Shown here: piece after piece, positions 42,508-50,950 of the stretch
Position numbering within the stretch: position 1 is the first letter of the stretch
Layout: each line of letters starts with the position of its first letter
Assembly: GCA_002368665.1 (NCBI GenBank)
Contig: DFEK01000003.1
Span: 67,955 to 131,954 of the forward strand
Direction of reading: 5' to 3'
Source of the DNA: Lachnospiraceae bacterium UBA3804
GTDB taxonomy: Bacteria > Bacillota > Clostridia > Lachnospirales > Lachnospiraceae
DNA length: 64,000 nt
Position numbers and translations under genes: made by a program
Notes under the pieces: generated by a model
Seen by the model: only the letters and a program-made list of their open reading frames with translations
What the model was told of the DNA's origin: nothing
The model's database searches: none

Positions 42508-44256
42508 CTACCTTTCGGCATAGAGAATATGATACGGACCGACAGATCTTTCTTTTGTTACATTCAGATTCTTTGCAATCCAGTCCGTGATATAGGAATT
42601 TTCCGGCGCATAGAAATAGGCCGGATTTGTCCCGAAAGTCTCGTCCATTACGATGATTTCCGGCTTTTTCTCCGGAAAAATATCATAATACGTTCCGTAC
42701 ATTTCGTTGAATACGGTCGTACCCTGAACCGACGGTGTATTTACCTGCCGGCAGAAGGCAACATAGAAAAGTTGCTCCGCGCCGATATACAGTACATTAC
42801 TGTCTTCGGGAATTGCTTCTTTCAGCTCGGCATATGCTTCGTTCCAGTATTTTCCGGGCTCTTCCATTACGAAAACCCCTGCTGCCGGTCCGTTTTGGAT
42901 CTGCACCAGATTAGCCTTAATGCTGACGGGCAGGCAGCCCGTTACACGGATCAAAAGGATTCTGCAGATAAAGAAACAGATTAACAGCGCTCCCGCCGTA
43001 AGATTTGTAAAGAATGTAATATAGGCATGTGTGTCGAATTTTTCCGTCCGTTCCCTTAAATCCGCACTTTCCGCTGCCACATGTCCGTCTTTGGCCAGCA
43101 TAAAGAAGCCCACGATAATCGCACTCATAAGCTTCGCATATGCCGTGTTGGTATCCATGTTGGTGATCAGAAGAATCGCAGGCAGGGAAAGTACCGACGG
43201 CAGGATGCCGTACCAAAGTTCACTTCTTCTTTCTTTCCCGCGTGCCAGCGCCATAACGAGAAATAAAAGTGCCAAAACCGCATATCTTACCTGAAAGAAA
43301 AACTGATTCTCATCACCGAAGACAAAACCGATCATTGCCCGGACAGACAATAATGTCACGACCAGGAACAATCCGCAAAATACTGCCGTTTCCGGGTTCA
43401 TCATACGCTTTTTCGCAAGTTTCATAATCCCCCAGAGAAGCGCAATTATTGCAATTGCGATCAATAGACTCTTGCCGAACTTGATTCCCTGACTGAGAAA
43501 CTGTCTTCCGTATTCGCTCCATTTTACGACAGTGGATGTGCCCGTATGCGAGGAATCCATGAAAACATATCCCAGAAACTCTCTCAAACGTAAGACGGGA
43601 ATCGTTATCAGAATGCTGCCGATGAGTAAAACCACCGGCACTCCGGCGCCCAGGACAAATCCACCGGCACCTGCTTTTTTCTTCGAAAGAAGCAGGCCGA
43701 TGAGGTAAACGGGCAGCAAAAAGACCATGGTCGGATAACTGAGTCCGCTGAAGAAGTAGCAAACTCCGGCCAGGGCGGCAAAGTGGATTTTTTTCGTTTT
43801 CTCAAACCGGTAAAGAAACAGAAAGATCAGCAGCATGCACCAGTAGTGAATCAGTTCGAATTCCGGCATTGCTACCCATTTGGAAAGAAAATTCAAATGA
43901 AATACGGTAAGTAAAAATGCAGCTTTACCCCCGGCTTCCTCCTTTGTCGTCCGATACAGGAAAAATCCCACCGCAAAATGAAGCAGTGTTCCGATAATCC
44001 GTAGATAGATTACGCTGTAAGCCGTACTTCCCGCCAGTTTGACAAAAGGAAACAAAAACAGCGCGGGAATCAATGCCGAAAACTGGTGCGGCTCCCACAT
44101 ATCGTAAAGAAGCTTATCGCCCGAAATCAGGCGATAAGCTTCCGAAACTGCATATGATTCATCAATATCCAGACTCACAAAGACAGCCTTGACCATTCCT
44201 GCGATTGTCAAGAGTAAAAGAGAAATCTGTATTATTCTCCATGCTGCCTTTTTCAT
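42508..44256 (-). CDS. Polytopic membrane glycosyltransferase-like protein (GT-C, GT39-type)
   Basis: A 582-residue protein with about eleven membrane segments and a soluble C-terminal domain of about 120 residues. The first outside loop is VSLDIDESYAVSEAYRLISGDK and then MWEPHQFSAL: acidic residues after the first membrane segment and a following W-E-P-H, as in ArnT/PMT-like GT-C enzymes. It probably transfers a sugar from a polyprenyl-phosphate donor to a protein or polymer outside the cell; substrate unknown. It follows metK by 13 bases with no terminator between, so it may ride on metK expression and its SAM riboswitch, although the functional link is unclear. Confidence 0.7.
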   Translation of the reverse strand: MKKAAWRIIQISLLLLTIAGMVKAVFVSLDIDESYAVSEAYRLISGDKLLYDMWEPHQFSALIPALFLFPFVKLAGSTAYSVIYLRIIGTLLHFAVGFFLYRTTKEEAGGKAAFLLTVFHLNFLSKWVAMPEFELIHYWCMLLIFLFLYRFEKTKKIHFAALAGVCYFFSGLSYPTMVFLLPVYLIGLLLSKKKAGAGGFVLGAGVPVVLLIGSILITIPVLRLREFLGYVFMDSSHTGTSTVVKWSEYGRQFLSQGIKFGKSLLIAIAIIALLWGIMKLAKKRMMNPETAVFCGLFLVVTLLSVRAMIGFVFGDENQFFFQVRYAVLALLFLVMALARGKERRSELWYGILPSVLSLPAILLITNMDTNTAYAKLMSAIIVGFFMLAKDGHVAAESADLRERTEKFDTHAYITFFTNLTAGALLICFFICRILLIRVTGCLPVSIKANLVQIQNGPAAGVFVMEEPGKYWNEAYAELKEAIPEDSNVLYIGAEQLFYVAFCRQVNTPSVQGTTVFNEMYGTYYDIFPEKKPEIIVMDETFGTNPAYFYAPENSYITDWIAKNLNVTKERSVGPYHILYAER

Positions 44257-44269
44257 CTTTTCCGTCCGT

Positions 44270-45457
44270 TTAGAGATATTTTTTCAGGATTTCAACCTTG
44301 TCGGTCTTCTCCCAGGGAAGATCGAGGTCCGTTCTGCCGAAATGACCGTAAGCTGCCGTCTGACGATAGATCGGACGACGTAAATCAAGCATCTTAATGA
44401 TGCCTGCGGGACGAAGGTCAAAATTCTCGCGAACGATCTCTACGATTTTCTCGTCACTTAATTTGCCGGTGCCGAAGGTATCCACCATGATGGAAGTCGG
44501 TTTTGCCACACCGATGGCATAAGATACCTGGATTTCGCATTTGTCCGCAAGTCCGGCTGCAACAATATTCTTTGCGACATATCTTGCGGCATACGCGCCG
44601 GAGCGGTCAACTTTCGTGCAGTCTTTACCGGAGAATGCTCCGCCGCCGTGACGGGCATATCCGCCGTAGGTATCTACAATAATCTTACGTCCGGTAAGTC
44701 CGGCATCACCGTGAGGTCCGCCGATTACGAAACGCCCGGTCGGATTGATAAAGTACTTCGTATTCTCATCCAGAAGTTCAGCCGGTAAAACCGGATCAAA
44801 GACATATTTCTTAATGTCTGCATGAATCTGCTCCTGGGTTACGTTCGGGTCATGCTGGGTGGAAAGAACAACCGCCTCCAGTCTGGAAGGCTTTCCGTTT
44901 TCGTCGTATTCCACGGAAACCTGTGTTTTTCCGTCGGGTCTTAAATAGCTTAAGGTACCGTCCTTACGAACCTGGCTGAGTTTCAATGCCAACTTATGTG
45001 CTAGGGAAATCGGATAGGGCATCAGTTCCTCGGTTTCGTTTGTGGCATAACCGAACATCATACCCTGATCGCCTGCACCGATGGCTTCGATCTCTTCGTC
45101 ACTCATGCCTTCTTCTCTGGCTTCCAGTGCACGGTCAACGCCCATGGCAATATCCGCGGACTGCTGGTCAATGGCTACCATAACCGCACAGGTATCGGCA
45201 TCAAATCCGATTTTGCCGCGATTATAACCGATTTCATCCACGGTTTTACGTACGATTCCCTGGATATCCAGTTGTGCCTTCGTGGTAATCTCACCGGTTA
45301 CCAAAACGAAGCCGGTACAGCAGCAGGTTTCGCATGCCACTCGGCTTCTCGGATCCTGCTCCATGCAGGCATCCAAAATAGCATCGGAAATGGCATCGCA
45401 GACTTTGTCGGGATGTCCTTCCGTTACCGATTCTGACGTAAATAAACGCTTGTCCAT
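44270..45457 (-). CDS. metK: S-adenosylmethionine synthetase (MetK)
   Basis: A 395-residue enzyme that makes SAM from methionine and ATP. It shows [56 protein letters not shown] and [17 protein letters not shown], all canonical. A GGAG ribosome site precedes ATG 45457. A SAM-I riboswitch and terminator upstream (45497-45642) should shut it off at high SAM. Its N-terminal half is typical of the bacterial single-domain type; nothing odd is seen. Confidence 0.98.
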   Translation of the reverse strand: MDKRLFTSESVTEGHPDKVCDAISDAILDACMEQDPRSRVACETCCCTGFVLVTGEITTKAQLDIQGIVRKTVDEIGYNRGKIGFDADTCAVMVAIDQQSADIAMGVDRALEAREEGMSDEEIEAIGAGDQGMMFGYATNETEELMPYPISLAHKLALKLSQVRKDGTLSYLRPDGKTQVSVEYDENGKPSRLEAVVLSTQHDPNVTQEQIHADIKKYVFDPVLPAELLDENTKYFINPTGRFVIGGPHGDAGLTGRKIIVDTYGGYARHGGGAFSGKDCTKVDRSGAYAARYVAKNIVAAGLADKCEIQVSYAIGVAKPTSIMVDTFGTGKLSDEKIVEIVRENFDLRPAGIIKMLDLRRPIYRQTAAYGHFGRTDLDLPWEKTDKVEILKKYL

Positions 45458-45496
45458 TTTACTTTCTCCTTTTTGTGTGGTTCTGTTATCCGGAGT

Positions 45497-45524
45497 AAAA
45501 AAGGTCCGCTAACATAAGCGGACC
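45497..45524 (-). terminator. Riboswitch terminator of metK
   Basis: On the minus strand GGTCCGCT and AGCGGACC form a perfect eight-base stem around TATGTT, followed by six T. It lies about 18 bases after the SAM-I aptamer and 40 bases before metK, as expected of the expression platform. Confidence 0.85.
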
Positions 45525-45542
45525 GGATGTTCATCACAAATC

Positions 45543-45642
45543 CTCTTATTGTTCGATTCAAGCTCGCTCAGGTTGGCACCTTCCCAATGGGGGTTGCCGT
45601 GGCTTCCTCGGTCCTATGTACCTCCACCACTCCGAATAAGAG
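45543..45642 (-). promoter_or_regulatory. SAM-I (S-box) riboswitch upstream of metK
   Basis: The minus strand folds with P1 arms CTCTTATT (45642-45635) and AATAAGAG (45550-45543). Between them are GGTGGAGG, CGGCAACC, and GGTGCCAACCTGAGCGAGC, the conserved core of S-box aptamers. It is followed by an intrinsic terminator and then metK, so SAM binding should end transcription early. The gap between the murA stop and P1 is only 20 bases. Confidence 0.93.
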
Positions 45643-45662
45643 AAAACTATTGTTATTCTGTT

Positions 45663-46973
45663 TTAGGATACAACTACGGAAAATGCGGGGTCACGATAAA
45701 ACAGATCCGTTTCTTCCGGTTCATCTACAAGTCGGATGTTTCCGCCGAGTTTCTGCAGTTTCAGATGGAAATCTTCATATCCTCTCTGAATATACTGAAT
45801 GTCGGTCACAACAGACCTGCCTTCCGCACTGAGTGCCGCGATAACCAGTGCCGCACCTGCACGAAGATCCGGTGCGTCGATTTCCGCTCCGGTATAACGC
45901 TCCACGCCCGTAATAATGGCGGTATTGCCTTCGACTTTGATATCACTGCCCATTCTGGCCAGTTCATCCACATATTTGAAACGGTTATCGAAAATACTTT
46001 CCGTTACAATGCTGATTCCCTGGGAAATACCCAGTGTAACCGTCATCTGCGGCTGCATGTCCGTCGGGAAGCCGGGATACGGAAGGGTTTTCACCTGCGT
46101 ATTGCCCAAACGTCCGGTTGCAATCACACGTACGGCATCGTCCGACTCTTCCACACGGCAGCCGATTTCGCTTAACTTCGCGTAAATACACTCCAAGTGC
46201 TTGGGGATAACGTTTCTGACGGTGATATCACCCTGTGTGGCAGCTGCTGCCATCAGATAGGTTCCGGCCTCAATCTGGTCCGGAATAATGGCATATTCGG
46301 ACTTGTGAAGCTTCGGAACGCCGCTGATACGGATCACATCGGTTCCTGCGCCCTTGATGTTGGCTCCCATGCTATTTAGGAAGTTGGCCAGATCAACGAC
46401 ATGAGGCTCTTTGGCGGCATTTTCGATGACTGTTTTGCCTTCTGCCATAACCGCTGCCATAATAACATTGATGGTAGCTCCCACGGATACCTTATCCATA
46501 AAGATATGGGATCCTTTTAAATTCTGTGCATGGGCAATTACGGATCCGTGACGAACATTTACCGTGGCACCGAGGCTTCTGAAACCCTTGATATGCTGGT
46601 CAATCGCACGTGTTCCTAAATTGCATCCGCCGGGAAGGGGAACTTCCGCGTTCTTATATTTGCCCAAAAGCGCACCGATCAAATAATAGGATGCGCGAAT
46701 CTTCTTGATTCCCTCGTTAAGAATGACCTGATTATGGATTCTGGCGCCGTTGATTTTGAAGGTGTGTCTGTCCACCTTGATGATGTTTGCGCCGATGCTC
46801 TCCATTGCCTGCATCATGACATTCGTATCTCTGACATCGGGAACGTTTTCAATTGTAACGGTTTCATCCGTCATGATGGATGCGGCTAAAATAGCCAGTG
46901 CTGCGTTTTTCGCACCGCCGATTTCCACCTCTCCAACCAGGGGATTGCCCCCCTCGATCACGTACTTTTCCAT
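45663..46973 (-). CDS. murA: UDP-N-acetylglucosamine 1-carboxyvinyltransferase (MurA)
   Basis: A 436-residue enzyme that transfers enolpyruvate to UDP-GlcNAc, the first committed step of peptidoglycan synthesis. It has GGAKNAALAILAAS at the N-terminus and PLPGGCNLGTRAIDQH, where Cys117 is the catalytic residue that fosfomycin alkylates. YPGFPTDMQPQMTVTLG is near residue 300. A promoter lies at 47000-47028 and the gene is monocistronic or runs on to metK. Many Gram-positives keep two MurA copies; only one is seen here. Confidence 0.97.
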   Translation of the reverse strand: MEKYVIEGGNPLVGEVEIGGAKNAALAILAASIMTDETVTIENVPDVRDTNVMMQAMESIGANIIKVDRHTFKINGARIHNQVILNEGIKKIRASYYLIGALLGKYKNAEVPLPGGCNLGTRAIDQHIKGFRSLGATVNVRHGSVIAHAQNLKGSHIFMDKVSVGATINVIMAAVMAEGKTVIENAAKEPHVVDLANFLNSMGANIKGAGTDVIRISGVPKLHKSEYAIIPDQIEAGTYLMAAAATQGDITVRNVIPKHLECIYAKLSEIGCRVEESDDAVRVIATGRLGNTQVKTLPYPGFPTDMQPQMTVTLGISQGISIVTESIFDNRFKYVDELARMGSDIKVEGNTAIITGVERYTGAEIDAPDLRAGAALVIAALSAEGRSVVTDIQYIQRGYEDFHLKLQKLGGNIRLVDEPEETDLFYRDPAFSVVVS

Positions 46974-46999
46974 GAAAACCTCCGAAACAAAATCAGCTT

Positions 47000-47028
47000 A
47001 TTATACCTCATTTTGCCTCAATATGCAA
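47000..47028 (-). promoter_or_regulatory. Promoter for murA
   Basis: TTGCAT (47028-47023) and consensus TATAAT (47005-47000) are separated by 17 bases on the minus strand. The transcript would start about 20 bases before the murA ATG. The -35 lies just after the stop of the M23 peptidase gene. Confidence 0.8.
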
Positions 47029-47030
47029 TA

Positions 47031-48602
47031 TTATTGCAGGTAACCCAGCGGATCCACCTGTGAACCGCCGATAATAATCTCGAAATGAAGGTGCGGTCCC
47101 GTACTGACACCGGTCGAACCGGACCGTGCAATGGTCTGTCCCTGAACCACGGACTGGCCCACGCTTACCAGAATCTTGCTAAGATGCGCATATCTGGTTG
47201 ATTTACCGTCCGGATGACGGATTACAACCGCATAACCGTATCCGCCCTGCCATCCGCAGCTTGTAACCACACCACCACAGGATGCATAAACCGAAGAACC
47301 GGTGGGTGTTGCGATATCCAGACCCTTATGATAGGTGGATGCGCCCGCCTTGGGTGCTCTTCGTCTTCCGAAGTAGGACGAAATACGTCCACCGGACAAC
47401 GGCCAGATATAGGTCGGAGGGATCTTGGTTCCGCGCTCCACGATTTTCGGAACGGCATCCATTAAAACATCCTGCTTGATGATTTCTCTGGAAACTTCCG
47501 TATCGTTGGAATAATGGATATCCGCAATCAGTTCGCGGTATCCGGCCTGCGGCTCCTGTAAAACGACCTGCTGGTTGGTAAACCATTCATCATTATCCAC
47601 ATACTGAACATCCGCCTCGTATGTTTCGCTGTAATGCTCTCTGTTCACCCATTCCACGGCCAGTTCCGGCTCGGGAACGGTAATGACAAGTGTCTGTCCC
47701 ACATGAATGGTGGAATTTACACTTTCCATATAGTCGGAGTTCATCGCGACAATGGTTTCCATCGGAATATTTAACTTCAGCGAAATGGCGGAAAGCGTAT
47801 CGCCGGGCTGCACTTCATAAGTCTGCTGAACCGCCTGCTCCTCGGTAAGCAATGCCATCGCATCCTCAACACTTACGATATCATCGGAGGAAACAGTGGA
47901 CATGACTACTTCGATATCCTCACTCAAATTCATATCCAAAAGGCCGAGCTTGTAATCATCAAAATCGGTAAAATATGCATCCGCACACGCTTTGTCCAAA
48001 TCTCCCAGGACATTGCCGGCTCCTGCGGTACCCATGAATTTCTCCTCATTCTCGTCTTTTAAGTGAACAAAAGCCGTTAAAACATTCAAATCCCGGTTTT
48101 CATCCTTCTGGACCAAAACCTCGTATTTACCCTGGGAATTGTATTTGGCGATCGTTCGTTCCAAGAGTTCCTTGATATCCGCAGCGGATGAAAGGTTTAC
48201 GGTCATTCCGCGCACTTTCATCGTATATGCCGTGCGGCTGACTTTACGCTCATGCTTCTGCATGATCTGCGTCATATTGTTTACGATTTCCTTATCGCTG
48301 TCCAGTGTGCGGAAAACAACATTCTCGCCCCGGACCTCATAATCCATCGGTTCAAGCATAACCAGATTGTTGCTTCTGGCCGCAAGGGACTTCCTTGCCT
48401 TTGCAAGCAGATCATCCGCGTGGGATTCCTTTGAGATCACGCCAACGGCTTCCCCGTACAGAAAAATGGTAAAGCAGTTGTTGGATCCGCGCTCGAAACG
48501 ACGATAATTGGGAATAAAAAAAAGTGCAACAACAAAAGCGCCGATCAGCACTCTTATCATTAACACTCGCATACGTATTGAATATCGGGAAAAACGTTTC
48601 AT
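47031..48602 (-). CDS. Membrane-anchored LysM-G5-M23 peptidoglycan endopeptidase
   Basis: A 523-residue protein with one membrane segment (about 12-31), a large extracellular N-terminal region (to about 260), a LysM domain (YEVQPGDTLSAIS, about 262-309), a G5-like region (about 320-395) and a C-terminal peptidase M23 domain (about 400-523). The M23 domain keeps YHKGLD with His425 and Asp429, and GPHLHFE with His504 and His506, so it should be an active zinc endopeptidase cutting cross-links in the wall. The ATG at 48602 is used; the ribosome site is weak. It sits upstream of murA, on the same strand. Confidence 0.92.
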   Translation of the reverse strand: MKRFSRYSIRMRVLMIRVLIGAFVVALFFIPNYRRFERGSNNCFTIFLYGEAVGVISKESHADDLLAKARKSLAARSNNLVMLEPMDYEVRGENVVFRTLDSDKEIVNNMTQIMQKHERKVSRTAYTMKVRGMTVNLSSAADIKELLERTIAKYNSQGKYEVLVQKDENRDLNVLTAFVHLKDENEEKFMGTAGAGNVLGDLDKACADAYFTDFDDYKLGLLDMNLSEDIEVVMSTVSSDDIVSVEDAMALLTEEQAVQQTYEVQPGDTLSAISLKLNIPMETIVAMNSDYMESVNSTIHVGQTLVITVPEPELAVEWVNREHYSETYEADVQYVDNDEWFTNQQVVLQEPQAGYRELIADIHYSNDTEVSREIIKQDVLMDAVPKIVERGTKIPPTYIWPLSGGRISSYFGRRRAPKAGASTYHKGLDIATPTGSSVYASCGGVVTSCGWQGGYGYAVVIRHPDGKSTRYAHLSKILVSVGQSVVQGQTIARSGSTGVSTGPHLHFEIIIGGSQVDPLGYLQ

Positions 48603-48629
48603 CAATCTGTCACAATCAAATAGGCAAAC

Positions 48630-49424
48630 TTACAGAATTTCCAAAATTTTTAAAACTGTAAGGATAATATTTGCCACGCCCAAAGCGATTGCGATAATAA
48701 CCGCAACGCGTACGGACTTCACCTGGGAAAACAGTTCTCGGTTATGCATGAGCAGTCCGTCGGTCTGGTTTTTAAACTCATCAACGACTACAGCCTGCAC
48801 GTTTCTGTAAACCTTAACATTCTCTTTATGGACAAAATCATCGGACTGGCGGAACATGTCTTCCAAAGCTTTCTTGTTCTCTTCGTCCTTGATTCTCTGT
48901 GCTTCTTCTTTTTCTTTCTCGGCAGCAAGACGCTTCTCTTCTTCCTCTGCCTTTAAAGCCTCGTCTTCCTCGCTCGGTGTTTTGATATTATCCACCGTCG
49001 AACGGATATACTCCAGATGCTCGGCAATTTCACGGTTCTCACGGCGCATGGTCAAAATGGCATTGTCCATGGTTGCCTTTACGGAAGTCTTTAATTCCTC
49101 GGAGGAATTACGTACATCGTCCACACTGCCCTTAACATCTTCGGCAAGCTGACGTACTTCCGATACGGAATCGGAAACCATAAGGCTGGTCTGCTTCATC
49201 TGATCCACCGGGATCATCAGCGCATCGGAATCAACCATGGCACCGATTTTGTCGGTCAGTTCGGAGTTCTTGTAATTCAATTTGCGCATATCCTGCAGAA
49301 TGGCTTCATATTGAGCAACCTGCTCCTGAAGACGCTGCATCTCATTTGCCTCTGCCTGTGCATTGGCACGGATCATTTCCTGCGCATTAATTCTCTGGGA
49401 TACTTTATCAACAAAATTATCCAT
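48630..49424 (-). CDS. Coiled-coil protein with a C-terminal membrane anchor, unknown function
   Basis: A 264-residue highly charged protein. Residues about 10-65 and 75-195 are predicted helices with heptad patterns (SDSVSEVRQLAEDVK, EEEEKRLAAEKEKEEAQR), and a single hydrophobic segment occurs near the C-terminus (VAVIIAIALGVANIILTVL, about 239-257). It is therefore tail-anchored with the bulk in the cytoplasm. No family is recognised; the layout resembles scaffolds of division or wall-growth zones, but this is speculation. It starts behind the promoter at 49475-49503 and leads a unit with the M23 peptidase. Confidence 0.7.
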   Translation of the reverse strand: MDNFVDKVSQRINAQEMIRANAQAEANEMQRLQEQVAQYEAILQDMRKLNYKNSELTDKIGAMVDSDALMIPVDQMKQTSLMVSDSVSEVRQLAEDVKGSVDDVRNSSEELKTSVKATMDNAILTMRRENREIAEHLEYIRSTVDNIKTPSEEDEALKAEEEEKRLAAEKEKEEAQRIKDEENKKALEDMFRQSDDFVHKENVKVYRNVQAVVVDEFKNQTDGLLMHNRELFSQVKSVRVAVIIAIALGVANIILTVLKILEIL

Positions 49425-49474
49425 AATTAACCTCCGAATGCATACCCTCTAAGGCATACTAACCATACACAGTT

Positions 49475-49503
49475 ATATTATCATTTTTTTGTTCTCTAAT
49501 CAA
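49475..49503 (-). promoter_or_regulatory. Promoter for the coiled-coil/M23 peptidase pair
   Basis: TTGATT (49503-49498) and TAATAT (49480-49475) are 17 bases apart on the minus strand with a TGA extension before the -10. The leader is about 45 bases and a CGGAGG ribosome site precedes ATG 49424. Confidence 0.7.
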
Positions 49504-49596
49504 CATAAAATGTCGGAAATGATTTGACACATTCTTTGTTTTTTATTCATACAATGTTCATAATTGGTTGATAAAATAAAGATACTCAAATGAGAC

Positions 49597-49639
49597 AGAA
49601 AATGCCCCGAGAGGGCAACCTCATTTTCTAGATTTTTTT
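49597..49639 (+). terminator. Hairpin with seven T on the plus strand in a gene-free stretch
   Basis: AGAAAATG (49597-49604) and CATTTTCT (49622-49629) pair over eight bases, with an inner GCCC/GGGC stem, followed by AGA and seven T (49633-49639). No protein gene reads into it on the plus strand. The rest of the 49425-49692 stretch holds the minus-strand promoter and the terminator at 49654-49686. Confidence 0.55.
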
Positions 49640-49653
49640 CATTTTCTCCTATC

Positions 49654-49686
49654 AAAAAGGGTCGATGCAAATGCATCGGCCCTTTT
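49654..49686 (-). terminator. Intrinsic terminator of the ftsH-to-lipid kinase gene run
   Basis: On the minus strand AAAGGG-CCGATGCA and TGCATCG-CCCTTT form a long stem with a two-base loop, followed by TTTTGATA. It starts about 6 bases after the stop of the lipid kinase gene. Confidence 0.85.
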
Positions 49687-49692
49687 ACCTTC

Positions 49693-50616
49693 TTATGTTT
49701 CCGAATCCAAAACCGGAAGATTCTCCGGTGCAATGATCTGCACGTGTTTCTGCAGATTCTCAATGTCCACTTCCTTATGGGATCCTCCGTTTTCCCCGTC
49801 GACGGTCCAGGGGATCTCCTGATCTGCTTTGATATGGATCTCCGAAGCGCGGAAGTAATAAATATGCTCCGGATCAAACTCCTGTGCAAGCAGTGACGAT
49901 AAAAGAGAGTTTAACTCCACGGGGTCATTGGGGTATTTAATGAACAACGCCTCAAATTCTCCGTCATCGAGTTTTACGCCCTTATCCTGAAGGCGCATGC
50001 CTCCGATGGATATCGTATTGCTGACCATTCCGTAGATAAAAGTATCCTTAATCAGCTGGTCGTTTGCCACTATGCTCATGGAAAACGGTTTTAAGTTTCC
50101 CATTCCGACGGACTTGATGCCCTCAATGACATATGCCAAATGACCGAACACATTTTTTATTCTTTGGTTGGTTTCGTAAGAAACTTCGGTAAGCGCACCG
50201 AATGCAACAATGTAAATAAACGGGCTTCCGTTAAACTTACCTACATCACACGCAAACGGTTTGCCGTCCACAATTACCTTGGCTGCTTTGGAAAACTCGG
50301 CGGGTATTCCCAGGGTTTTGCCAAAATCATTCGTGCTTCCGGCAGGCAGATAACCGATGGGCACAATGTGTTCACATTCTCCCATTCCCTTGATTACCTC
50401 GTCTAAAGTACCGTCTCCTCCGGAACATACCACCATATCGTATTTTCCATCGTTTTCCTTGACGCAAACCGTGGCATCTCCCCTTGCCTGCGTCGGATGA
50501 ACCGTTACTTCATATCCCGCTTTCTGGAAGATGTCCAGTACATCCGTTAAAGCAAAGCGAATTCTGCCCTGACCGGCATGTGCGTTATAGACAAACAGAA
50601 CCTTATTTGCTTTCAT
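49693..50616 (-). CDS. Diacylglycerol kinase-like lipid kinase (YegS/BmrU type)
   Basis: A 307-residue protein with VFVYNAHAGQGR-like N-terminus (here FVYNAHAGQGRI), the catalytic C-S-G-G-D-G-T-L-D-E-V near residue 66, and PIGYLPAGSTNDFGKTLG. This is the YegS/Rv2252/BmrU lipid kinase family, which phosphorylates diacylglycerol or related lipids at the membrane. In Gram-positives the main such enzyme (DgkB) recycles the diacylglycerol released by lipoteichoic acid synthesis. It is last in the operon, six bases after crh, before the terminator. Confidence 0.92.
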   Translation of the reverse strand: MKANKVLFVYNAHAGQGRIRFALTDVLDIFQKAGYEVTVHPTQARGDATVCVKENDGKYDMVVCSGGDGTLDEVIKGMGECEHIVPIGYLPAGSTNDFGKTLGIPAEFSKAAKVIVDGKPFACDVGKFNGSPFIYIVAFGALTEVSYETNQRIKNVFGHLAYVIEGIKSVGMGNLKPFSMSIVANDQLIKDTFIYGMVSNTISIGGMRLQDKGVKLDDGEFEALFIKYPNDPVELNSLLSSLLAQEFDPEHIYYFRASEIHIKADQEIPWTVDGENGGSHKEVDIENLQKHVQIIAPENLPVLDSET

Positions 50617-50622
50617 TTTCGA

Positions 50623-50886
50623 TTATTCTTGTCCCTGGCTTAAATACTTCTCAATCTCGTCCATGGCGGTTTCTTCATCATTACCGTCGGTAACAACGGT
50701 AACCTTTTCGCCTGCATCGAGACCGAGACTCATCATTCCCATAATGCTCTTTGCATTTACTCTTTTGCCCTCTCCAACCTGAAGATAGATTGAAGAATCA
50801 TACTGGCTGGCAACCTGAACCAAAACGGCTACGGGTCTGGCTTCCATTCCTCCGGAAAGTTTTACGGTCATCTCTTTTGAAATCAT
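50623..50886 (-). CDS. crh: Crh-like HPr protein with Glu at the catalytic His position
   Basis: An 87-residue HPr-fold protein. The usual GLHARPA motif reads GGMEARPV, so position 15 is Glu, not the phosphotransfer His. The regulatory serine motif is kept (R-V-N-A-K-S-I-M-G, Ser47). It therefore cannot carry PTS phosphate but can be phosphorylated by HprK, as in B. subtilis Crh (Gln15), which serves carbon catabolite control with CcpA. Position next to whiA matches B. subtilis crh, and hprK is in the same gene run at 54619. A strong AGGAGG site precedes ATG 50886. A true HPr should exist elsewhere if a PTS is present. Confidence 0.85.
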   Translation of the reverse strand: MISKEMTVKLSGGMEARPVAVLVQVASQYDSSIYLQVGEGKRVNAKSIMGMMSLGLDAGEKVTVVTDGNDEETAMDEIEKYLSQGQE

Positions 50887-50950
50887 GATTTTTTCCTCCT
50901 TGTTTCATCATGTCCCATCGACTCGTGCAAACCTTCTCTTTTAACCCCTT

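Noticed and set aside
45549..46175. 208-codon open frame on the plus strand
   Set aside because: It covers the SAM-I riboswitch and the 3 prime half of murA on the opposite strand; it is a shadow frame.
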